A stretch of DNA of 5,704 nucleotides from Alphaproteobacteria bacterium (GCA_018883285.1 VEQJ01000088.1:1-5704); one strand, 5' to 3'. Counted from the stretch's first letter, positions 1 to 5,210 are shown. Numbers and translations are program-made. The notes: a model not told the origin generated them from the sequence alone.

Positions 1-708
1 CACCTGCTCCAACTCCTTCGCCTCCAGATACTGCCCACCCTTATACAGCGCGGGCTCCACCCCATCCGACTGGCTGACGGGCATATCGGCAAAGTGCCGC
101 TCCGCCAGCCGTACCAAATCGCCATGCTCAATCGCGCCCGCCGCCACAATCACCATTTTGTCGGCGCCATAGCGTGGCTTAACAAACTGCACCACCTGTT
201 CCCGCGTGACATTTTTGATAATCTCCGCCGTTCCCAGAATCGCACGCCCCATCGCCTGATTCGGATAGGCAACCCTTTGAAAATAATCGTGAATCACATC
301 ATCGGGGGTATCCAGCGCCTGGCCAATTTCCTGAAGAATCACGCCCTTTTCCCGCTGCAACTCCGTTTCATCATAGGTGGCGTTCTGCAAAATATCGGCC
401 AGCAGGTCAATCGCCAGCGCCACATCATTTTTCAACACCTTGGCGTAATAGGCGGTCTGTTCGCGGCTGGTATAGGCATTCAAATAGCCGCCAACATTCT
501 CAATTTCCTCAGCAATTTGTTGCGCCGTCCGCCGCGCCGTGCCCTTAAAGGCCATATGCTCTAACAAATGCGCCATGCCGTTATCTTGGGGCAGCTCATG
601 GCGGGCACCCACCCCAAACCATACCCCCAGGGTGACGGTGGCAACACCATCCATCGGATAGCTGGCGACCCGCGCCCCATTGGCCAAAGTTGTCACTGTA
701 ACAGTCAT
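1..708 (-). CDS. M16 family zinc metallopeptidase (processing-peptidase-like), N-terminal part, cut by window edge
   Basis: Translating the minus strand from ATG at 708 gives 236 open residues to the window edge, so the C-terminal part is missing; complete family members are about 420 residues. The inverted zinc motif HLLEH is at residues 47-51 (two His zinc ligands and the catalytic Glu50). The third ligand is Glu127 in VILQEI, 76 residues after the second His, the spacing expected for M16. The conserved GGYLNAYTSREQTAYYAKVL stretch (73-92) and Glu120 also fit. There is no signal peptide, so a cytoplasmic location is likely. The start is well fixed: an in-frame TGA lies 15 bases upstream, and a GGGGGA ribosome-binding sequence (717-712) lies just upstream, rather close to the ATG. 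Bacterial relatives cleave peptides or small proteins; the physiological substrate cannot be deduced. The gene is transcribed away from the peptide importer genes at 884. Confidence 0.93.
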   Translation of the reverse strand, partial: MTVTVTTLANGARVASYPMDGVATVTLGVWFGVGARHELPQDNGMAHLLEHMAFKGTARRTAQQIAEEIENVGGYLNAYTSREQTAYYAKVLKNDVALAIDLLADILQNATYDETELQREKGVILQEIGQALDTPDDVIHDYFQRVAYPNQAMGRAILGTAEIIKNVTREQVVQFVKPRYGADKMVIVAAGAIEHGDLVRLAERHFADMPVSQSDGVEPALYKGGQYLEAKELEQV

Positions 709-733
709 TTGTCCCCCGTTTCATACCTGTGCA

Positions 734-762
734 AGCATAGAAAGTCTGTTCCCAAAGCGCAA
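734..762 (-). promoter_or_regulatory. Candidate sigma70-type promoter for the M16 protease gene
   Basis: On the minus strand TTGCGC (762-757, 3/6 to the -35 consensus) is followed after exactly 17 bases by TATGCT (739-734, 4/6 to the -10 consensus). This would start transcription near 727, about 20 bases before the ATG. The -35 box overlaps the left part of a 13-bp palindrome (759-771). This is a pattern match only. Confidence 0.3.
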
Positions 763-771
763 CGGCGTTGC
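759..771. repeat. 13-bp perfect palindrome in the divergent intergenic region
   Basis: GCAACGGCGTTGC reads the same on both strands around a central base. It lies between the divergent M16 and yejB genes and overlaps the proposed -35 box of the M16 promoter. It could be a regulator-binding site or just a small hairpin. Nearby there is also an 8-bp direct repeat CCGCCAAA (780-787 and 797-804). No regulator can be named. Confidence 0.35.
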
Positions 772-848
772 CCATGCTGCCGCCAAAGATTTTTTACCGC
801 CAAAACGCTGATGACCTGTCGGGCTAACTAAATGGATAACGCGCGAAA

Positions 849-879
849 TAGCCAAACTTAGCCAGCTGTGCTATAGCCA
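849..879 (+). repeat. Three TAGCCA hexamers just upstream of yejB
   Basis: TAGCCA occurs at 849-854, 859-864 and 874-879, ending a few bases before the yejB ATG at 884. The start-to-start spacings are 10 and 15 bases. No convincing -35/-10 pair or purine-rich ribosome-binding site was found in front of yejB, so these repeats are the only visible structure there. They may be chance. Confidence 0.25.
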
Positions 880-883
880 ATAG

Positions 884-2017
884 ATGCTAAGCTATATTTG
901 TCGCCGCCTGTTGCTGATATTCCCGACCCTGTTCGGCATCATGGTGTTGAATTTTATGATTATCCAGCTGGCTCCTGGTGGCCCGGTGGAGCGCACCCTG
1001 GCGGAGTTGCAGGGGCGGGGCGTTTCGGCCACCGCGCGGTTGAGTGGCGCGGGCGGCGGCGATACCCTGGCACCGCCCAATGGCTCAACCAGCCTTAGCC
1101 AAAACGCGGCCAGTGCGGATGCCAGCGGCGCCGCCAGCCGTTATCGCGGGGCGCAGGGGTTGGATCCCGACCTGATTAAGGCAATCGAAAAGCAATATGG
1201 CTTTGATCAACCGCTGTGGACGCGGTTTTGGCACATGATGGGCAATTATGTGCGTTTTGATTTTGGCACCAGCTTTTTCCGCGACCGCGCCGTGGTGGAT
1301 TTGGTTAAGGAGAAGCTGCCCGTTTCCATCTCCCTAGGGCTGTGGACAACCCTGCTGGTCTATCTGATCTCCATCCCGCTGGGGATTGCCAAGGCCAAGC
1401 GGGATGGCAGCGCTTTTGACAGCTGGAGCAGAGGCCTGATCGTGGTGGGCTATGCCATTCCCGGCTTTTTGTTTGCGGTGGCGCTGTTAATCGTGTTTGC
1501 GGGGGGCAGCTATTTAACCTGGTTCCCGCTGCGTGGCCTGGCCAGCGATGGTGCGGCCAGTTGGCCTTGGTGGCGGCAGGGCATCGACTATCTGTGGCAC
1601 ATCACCCTGCCCACCATCGCCCTGGTGATTGGCGGCTTTGCCAGCCTTACCATGCTGACCAAAAACAGCTTTGTGGATGAAATTCGCAAGCAATATGTGA
1701 TGACCGCCCGCGCCAAAGGCCTGTCGGAGCGGCAAACCCTGTACCGCCACGTCTTTCGCAACGCCATGCTGTTGGTGATTGCCGGCTTTCCCGCCGCCCT
1801 GCTAAGCATTCTGTTTACGGGATCGGTGTTGATTGAGGTGATTTTTTCGCTAGACGGGCTTGGGCTGTTGGGTTTTGAGGCCGCCATCAACCGCGATTAT
1901 CCCGTCATCTTTGGCACGCTGTTCGTGCTGACCCTGCTGGGGCTGTTGCTGAACCTGCTCAGCGATATCATCTATACCGTCATCGACCCCCGCATCCATT
2001 TTGGCCAAAAGGGTTAG
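884..2017 (+). CDS. yejB: YejB-type peptide ABC transporter permease
   Basis: This 377-residue protein is an inner-membrane permease of the OppB/DppB class. It matches YejB, one of two channel subunits of the Yej importer that in enterobacteria takes up microcin C and other peptides. The N-terminal membrane segment (about 9-31) ends in the family signature QLAPGGPVE (28-36). A periplasmic region follows with RGAQGLDP (88-95) and YGFDQPLWTRF (105-115), then membrane segments at roughly 150-170, 185-207, 243-262, 295-318 and 343-366. The EAA loop that docks on the ATPase is at 271-294 (YVMTARAKGL...HVFRNA). The protein ends with the typical DPRIHF. An Ala/Ser/Gly-rich stretch at about 47-87 makes it slightly longer than the roughly 364-residue E. 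coli protein. The start is certain because an in-frame TAG directly precedes the ATG. It is the first gene of a three-gene operon. Confidence 0.95.
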   Translation: MLSYICRRLLLIFPTLFGIMVLNFMIIQLAPGGPVERTLAELQGRGVSATARLSGAGGGDTLAPPNGSTSLSQNAASADASGAASRYRGAQGLDPDLIKAIEKQYGFDQPLWTRFWHMMGNYVRFDFGTSFFRDRAVVDLVKEKLPVSISLGLWTTLLVYLISIPLGIAKAKRDGSAFDSWSRGLIVVGYAIPGFLFAVALLIVFAGGSYLTWFPLRGLASDGAASWPWWRQGIDYLWHITLPTIALVIGGFASLTMLTKNSFVDEIRKQYVMTARAKGLSERQTLYRHVFRNAMLLVIAGFPAALLSILFTGSVLIEVIFSLDGLGLLGFEAAINRDYPVIFGTLFVLTLLGLLLNLLSDIIYTVIDPRIHFGQKG

Positions 2018-2024
2018 GGGGGGG
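2017..2024 (+). promoter_or_regulatory. G8 tract acting as ribosome-binding region of yejE
   Basis: Between the yejB stop (2015-2017) and the yejE ATG (2027) there are only nine bases, and a run of eight G covers most of them, followed by AT. It is the only purine-rich element available as a Shine-Dalgarno sequence and sits unusually close to the start. Its homopolymeric nature could let its length vary by slippage. Confidence 0.45.
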
Positions 2025-2026
2025 AT

Positions 2027-3073
2027 ATGTTTACCAAACGATTACTCCCCCGCCCCACCCTTTCCCCGCTGGCCAGGCGGCGGCTGCACAACTTTCGCGC
2101 CAACCGCCGCGCGGTGTTCAGCTGGCACCTGCTGCTGATCCTGATGGGGTTCAGCCTGGCGGCGGAGCTGGTGGCCAATGATCGCCCCATCGTTCTAAGC
2201 CTGGATGGTCAGCTGTACATCCCCGTGCTGCACAATTATACCGAGCGGGATTTGGGGGGGGAGTTTCCGACCGCCGCCGACTATCGCGATCCCTTTGTGC
2301 GGCAAATGATTGACCAGCGCGGCTGGGCGATTTGGCCGATCATTCCCTTTCGCTATGACACCATCGACCTGGGGCTGCAACAACCGGTGCCGGTGGCGCC
2401 ATCCACCCGTCACTGGCTGGGCACCGATGATCGCGGCCGCGATGTGGTGGCGCGCTTGCTCTATGGCCTGCGCCTATCGCTGCTGTTTGCTATCCTGCTG
2501 ACCACGGGCAGCGTGGTGATTGGGGTGACGGCGGGGTTGGTGCAGGGCTATGTGGGCGGGATGACCGACCTGCTGCTGCAACGGTTTCTTGAGATCTGGT
2601 CGGGCATGCCCGGCCTGTACCTGCTGATGATTTTGGCCAGCGTTATCGCGCCCAGTTTTTGGTGGCTGTTGGGCTTTTTGTTGCTGTTCAGCTGGATGGG
2701 GTTGGTCAGCCTGGTGCGGGCGGAAACGCTGCGGGTGCGCAATTTCGATTATGTCCGCGCCGCCCAAGTGTTGGGGGTTAGCACGCCAACCATTCTGTGG
2801 CGGCACGTCCTGCCCAACGCCCTAATCGCCACCCTGACCTTTCTGCCCTTTATGCTCAGCGGGGCAATGACCACCCTGACCTCCTTAGACTTCCTTGGCC
2901 TGGGGCTGCCTGTTGGCACGCCATCACTGGGGGAGCTGTTGGCGCAGGGCAAGGGGAATTTGCAGGCACCCTGGCTGGGGCTGGCGGGCTTTTTTGTTCT
3001 GGCGATCACCCTTAGCCTGCTGACCTTTGTTGGTGAAGGGTTGCGCGATGCCTTTGACCCGCGTAAGGGGTAG
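2027..3073 (+). CDS. yejE: YejE-type peptide ABC transporter permease
   Basis: This 348-residue protein is the second inner-membrane permease of the Yej importer, from the OppC/DppC class with the extended YejE N-terminus. Residues 1-50 hold the OppC-type leader (FRANRRAVFSWHLLLIL, 23-39) with the first membrane segment. A long periplasmic loop follows, including FPTAADYRDPFV (80-91) and the aromatic IWPIIPFRYDTI (102-113). HWLGTDDRGRDV (129-140) is the hallmark entry to the transmembrane domain. Further membrane segments lie at about 150-172, 195-227, 264-288 and 315-335. The EAA loop is at 242-265 (YVRAAQVLGVS...HVLPNA), and the protein ends with GEGLRDAFDPRKG. The length is close to E. coli YejE (about 341). 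It starts nine bases after yejB and is followed six bases later by yejF, so the genes are co-transcribed. A G8 run within codons at 2254-2261 is a potential slippage site. Confidence 0.95.
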   Translation: MFTKRLLPRPTLSPLARRRLHNFRANRRAVFSWHLLLILMGFSLAAELVANDRPIVLSLDGQLYIPVLHNYTERDLGGEFPTAADYRDPFVRQMIDQRGWAIWPIIPFRYDTIDLGLQQPVPVAPSTRHWLGTDDRGRDVVARLLYGLRLSLLFAILLTTGSVVIGVTAGLVQGYVGGMTDLLLQRFLEIWSGMPGLYLLMILASVIAPSFWWLLGFLLLFSWMGLVSLVRAETLRVRNFDYVRAAQVLGVSTPTILWRHVLPNALIATLTFLPFMLSGAMTTLTSLDFLGLGLPVGTPSLGELLAQGKGNLQAPWLGLAGFFVLAITLSLLTFVGEGLRDAFDPRKG

Positions 3074-3079
3074 GCCGCG

Positions 3080-4618
3080 ATGACCACCCCACCCCTGCTT
3101 AAAATTCACGACCTGCGGGTGACCTATCACCATGGCGGCCAGACGACCACGGCGGTGCAGGGGTTAAGCTGTAAATTGATGGCGGGGCAGACTCTGGCGC
3201 TGGTGGGCGCCAGTGGCAGCGGCAAATCGAGTGTCGGCCTTGCCCTGATGCGCCTGCTGCCCAACCAGACCAGCGTGGGGGGCAGCGTTAGCCTGGATGG
3301 CCAAGACTTGCTCAGCCTGCCCGAAGACCTGATGAACCAGGCGCGGGGGCAACGGGTGGCGATGGTGTTTCAGGAGCCGATGACCGCCCTTAACCCGCTC
3401 CACCGCATTCACCGCCAGCTGACCGAGGCGGTAACGATTCACCAACGGCTAACCCCGCGCCAGGCGTTGTCAATCGCACAAGATGCGATGGCACAGGTGG
3501 GCTTGGCCGACAGCGCGGCGACCCTGCGCCGCATTATGGCCGCCTATCCGCACCAATTGTCGGGCGGGCAACGGCAACGGGTGCTGTTGGCGATGGCGCT
3601 GGCCAACCGACCCAGCCTGTTGATTCTGGATGAGCCGACCACCGCCCTGGACGCGGACAGCCGCGAAGGGTTGATGGATCTGCTGAAAACCCTGCAGCAG
3701 CAGCAAAAACTTAGCCTGTTGTTGATCAGCCACCATTTGTCGATGGTGCGCAGGCTGGCCGACCAGGTGGTGGTGATGGAGGGCGGCATAGCGGTGGAGC
3801 AGGGATCGACCGCCGATGTGCTGGATAGCCCGCGCCACCCCTATACGCGGGCGCTGTTGGCGGCTGACAACCTGCCCGCTCAGGCCAAGATGCCCCCTGC
3901 CCCACCCTTGCTGACCGCTAGCAACCTGACCGTGCGGCATCGGCTGGCCAACCGTGGCGGCCTGGCCTTTTGGCGGCGACGCTGGCTGACCGTGCTGCAG
4001 GGGGCGACGCTGACGGTGGAATCGGGGCGCACCCTGGGCTTAATTGGCGCCAGCGGCAGTGGTAAGACCAGCATCGCCCTCGCCCTGCTACGGCTTATCC
4101 CTAGTGCAACGGGGCAGGTGCAGTTTGATGGCCAACCGCTATTGACCCTTCGCGGGCGGGCTTTGCGCACGGTTCGGCGGCAATTGCAAATGGTCTGGCA
4201 AGACCCGTTTTCCAGCCTTAATCCACGGATGATGGTAGGCGATTTGGTGGCGGAGGGGTTGACGCTGCTATCCCCCCAGCCGACGGCCGCCGCACGCGCA
4301 GAAAAAATTGCAGCAGCCCTGACCGCGGTGGATCTGGCCAGCGATCTGGCTGGCCGCTATCCGCATGAATTGTCGGGCGGGCAACGGCAACGGGTGGCGA
4401 TTGCCCGCGCCCTGATTCTGCAGCCCAAATTGGTGATTCTGGACGAGCCCACCTCCGCCCTTGATGCCCTGACCCAGGCGCAGGTGATTGGCCTGCTCAA
4501 AAAGCTGCAACAGGATCACGGCCTCAGCTATCTGTTAATCAGCCATGACCCCGCCGTGGTGCAGGCGTTGGCGCATCGGGTGCTACGGCTGGAAAACGGA
4601 CGGTTGCAGGCGGTTTAG
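3080..4618 (+). CDS. yejF: YejF-type dual ATP-binding protein of the peptide ABC transporter
   Basis: This 512-residue cytoplasmic ATPase carries two fused nucleotide-binding domains and powers the YejB/YejE channel. Domain 1: Walker A GASGSGKSS (43-51), Q-loop Gln98, signature LSGGQ (160-164), Walker B LILDEP (181-186), switch His218, and an oligopeptide-transporter tail SPRHPYTRALLAA (250-262). Domain 2: Walker A GASGSGKT (323-330), Q-loop Gln374, LSGGQ (431-435), Walker B VILDEP (452-457), switch His489. All catalytic elements are intact in both halves. The C-terminus stops at ENGRLQAV, about 20 residues earlier than E. coli YejF as I recall it, so domain 2 lacks an HPY-type tail. The last 15 bases including the TAG are one copy of the direct repeat that flanks the brnTA cassette. 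A 29-bp stretch encoding LSGGQRQRV is identical in the two domains. Confidence 0.95.
   Translation: MTTPPLLKIHDLRVTYHHGGQTTTAVQGLSCKLMAGQTLALVGASGSGKSSVGLALMRLLPNQTSVGGSVSLDGQDLLSLPEDLMNQARGQRVAMVFQEPMTALNPLHRIHRQLTEAVTIHQRLTPRQALSIAQDAMAQVGLADSAATLRRIMAAYPHQLSGGQRQRVLLAMALANRPSLLILDEPTTALDADSREGLMDLLKTLQQQQKLSLLLISHHLSMVRRLADQVVVMEGGIAVEQGSTADVLDSPRHPYTRALLAADNLPAQAKMPPAPPLLTASNLTVRHRLANRGGLAFWRRRWLTVLQGATLTVESGRTLGLIGASGSGKTSIALALLRLIPSATGQVQFDGQPLLTLRGRALRTVRRQLQMVWQDPFSSLNPRMMVGDLVAEGLTLLSPQPTAAARAEKIAAALTAVDLASDLAGRYPHELSGGQRQRVAIARALILQPKLVILDEPTSALDALTQAQVIGLLKKLQQDHGLSYLLISHDPAVVQALAHRVLRLENGRLQAV
3555..3583 (+). repeat. 29-bp exact repeat, copy 1 (ATPase domain 1 signature of yejF)
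   Basis: These 29 bases recur exactly at 4368-4396. They encode LSGGQRQRV, and all nine codons are identical, although the surrounding codons and the Walker A and B segments of the two domains differ at many positions. Confidence 0.9.
4368..4396 (+). repeat. 29-bp exact repeat, copy 2 (ATPase domain 2 signature of yejF)
   Basis: This is the second copy of the stretch at 3555-3583. It lies in the same reading frame and at the equivalent position of domain 2, so it descends from the domain duplication. The full identity at synonymous positions may reflect chance, codon preference or local gene conversion. Confidence 0.9.
4604..4618 (+). repeat. 15-bp direct repeat flanking the brnTA cassette, left copy
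   Basis: TTGCAGGCGGTTTAG is repeated exactly at 5196-5210. In this copy the sequence encodes the last residues of YejF (LQAV and TAG stop). On the minus strand it supplies the TAA stop of brnA (4617-4615). The identity ends sharply: the adjacent bases differ on both sides (G versus A on the left, G versus C on the right). Confidence 0.95.
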
Positions 4619-4896
4619 GGCGCGTTTTTGTGCGCCTCAACATAGGATCGCAGCACCGCGTTCATGCGGGTTAGATGACCCGACCCCTGGTTTTTGAACC
4701 ATTCAAAAACATCTGAATCCACGCGCAGATGCACCGATGTTTTGCTGGATGGCATCACCATCCGCGCATTTTGCCAAAATTCTTTGCCAAGCGCTTCCCC
4801 CTCAGGCGCATCGGGGCGCGTCCGACTCCTACCCGCAGCAACCTGCGCCTTAATCTCACTAAGAGTTTGTTTCAAAATGGTATCTTTCTCTGTCAT
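4615..4896 (-). CDS. brnA: BrnA-type antitoxin, ribbon-helix-helix DNA-binding protein
   Basis: This 93-residue protein matches the BrnA antitoxin family. It should bind and neutralise BrnT and, through its C-terminal ribbon-helix-helix domain, repress its own operon. The DNA-contacting strand is KTSVHLRVD (52-60), helix A about DSDVFEWFKNQ (60-70), and helix B LTRMNAVLRSYVEAHK (75-90). EWFK...TRMNAVLRSYVEAH is characteristic of BrnA. The N-terminal half (1-50) is charged and probably the toxin-binding arm. The ATG at 4896 is chosen over an upstream GTG at 4962 because GGAAGG (4911-4906) lies nine bases before it and MTEKDTILK is a plausible antitoxin start. It overlaps the end of brnT by 38 bases, implying translational coupling. 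Its TAA stop lies within the left 15-bp repeat, and its end overlaps the convergent yejF end by four bases. Confidence 0.9.
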   Translation of the reverse strand: MTEKDTILKQTLSEIKAQVAAGRSRTRPDAPEGEALGKEFWQNARMVMPSSKTSVHLRVDSDVFEWFKNQGSGHLTRMNAVLRSYVEAHKNAP

Positions 4897-5146
4897 GTTT
4901 GCTTGCCTTCCACGCGCTGATAATACGAATAAGGTTTTGGGCGCGCCATGTGTAAACCACACACAATACAGTCTCCTGTGACCGCCCTAAGGCGATATGT
5001 CGCAACTCTCCATAATCTTTTCTGTTGTCTGTACTTTCAATCCTAGGGTTTTCAAAAATCAGCGCCGCATCACAAAAATCAATCCCATGACTGTCGATGT
5101 TGCGCTGATTCTTTTTTTCATCCCATTCAAAACTTAGATCATCCAT
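4859..5146 (-). CDS. brnT: BrnT-type ribonuclease toxin
   Basis: This 95-residue protein matches BrnT, a RelE-fold toxin that cleaves RNA and arrests translation, originally described in Brucella. Family blocks in order: FEWDEKKNQRNIDSHGIDF (6-24); ENPRIESTDNRKDYGELRHIALG (32-54), holding the conserved Arg and YGE; VVYTWR (63-68); and IRIISAWKASKHDRERY (73-89). The length is normal and the frame intact, so it is probably functional. One difference is Trp79, where the common family sequence reads SARKA. The ATG at 5146 has GGAG (5160-5157) ten bases upstream. As is typical for this family, the toxin precedes the antitoxin and overlaps it. Codon use includes AGA, AGG, CTA and AAA, which are rare in the neighbouring genes, supporting foreign origin. 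It lies 60 bases downstream of rnpA on the same strand. Confidence 0.93.
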   Translation of the reverse strand: MDDLSFEWDEKKNQRNIDSHGIDFCDAALIFENPRIESTDNRKDYGELRHIALGRSQETVLCVVYTWRAQNLIRIISAWKASKHDRERYHFETNS

Positions 5147-5163
5147 AGCTTAACCACTCCATC

Positions 5164-5193
5164 AGTGTACACATAACATGTACATGTTGTCAA
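5164..5193 (-). promoter_or_regulatory. brnTA promoter overlapping palindromic operators
   Basis: On the minus strand a perfect -35 box TTGACA (5193-5188) is followed after 18 bases by TACACT (5169-5164, 4/6 to the -10 consensus). The spacer holds a perfect 14-bp palindrome, AACATGTACATGTT (5175-5188). The -10 overlaps a second, 8-bp palindrome, GTGTACAC (5165-5172). Both share the core TGTACA (5166-5171 and 5179-5184), offset 13 bases. Binding of BrnA or a BrnTA complex here would block RNA polymerase, the expected autoregulation of such modules. Transcription would begin around 5157-5160, leaving a leader of only about 12-15 bases. Confidence 0.65.
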
Positions 5194-5195
5194 GA

Positions 5196-5210
5196 TTGCA
5201 GGCGGTTTAG
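5196..5210 (+). repeat. 15-bp direct repeat flanking the brnTA cassette, right copy
   Basis: This is an exact copy of 4604-4618. On the minus strand it supplies the TAA stop of rnpA (5209-5207), at the same offset in the repeat where the left copy supplies the stop of brnA. The brnTA -35 box begins three bases away from it, so the cassette starts immediately at the repeat. Confidence 0.95.

Larger units (their letters stand above)
4604..5210 (-). mobile_element. Putative acquired toxin-antitoxin cassette bounded by 15-bp direct repeats
   Basis: The segment between the repeats (4619-5195, 577 bases) holds exactly one brnT-brnA module with its promoter and nothing else. Hand-counted GC is about 39% over 5041-5200, compared with about 60% for stretches of the yejF end and of rnpA; the brnA end of the insert is less distinct (57% at 4621-4680). 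Deleting one repeat and the module restores a gapless convergent yejF/rnpA junction. No transposase, integrase or terminal inverted repeat is present, so the element is called from its boundaries and composition and not from a known mobile-element family. Confidence 0.6.

Noticed and set aside
94..831. Plus-strand open frames at 94-564 and 568-831
   Set aside because: The first and most of the second are antisense to the M16 protease, whose minus-strand frame has all catalytic motifs. The plus frames show no family resemblance and read His/Arg/Pro-rich shadow sequence.
709..883. tRNA or small RNA gene between the M16 gene and yejB
   Set aside because: No cloverleaf, CCA end or strong hairpin followed by a T-run was found; the T6 run at 790-795 is not preceded by a stable stem.
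4619..4636. Hairpin GGCGC...GCGCC as a terminator between yejF and brnA
   Set aside because: The stem is only five pairs and no T-run follows on either strand. It lies in the brnA coding end.
4897..4962. Longer BrnA starting at GTG 4962
   Set aside because: It would overlap brnT by over 100 bases and add residues that do not look like BrnA. ATG 4896 has a good GGAAGG ribosome-binding site.
4694..4981. Plus-strand open frames antisense to brnTA (4694-4981, 4729-4920)
   Set aside because: They are Cys/Arg-rich shadows of the overlapping brnA/brnT frames with no independent support.
4619..5195. Terminal inverted repeats of a transposon at the cassette ends
   Set aside because: The inner left end and the reverse complement of the inner right end show no similarity, and there is no transposase frame, so an IS or MITE is not supported.
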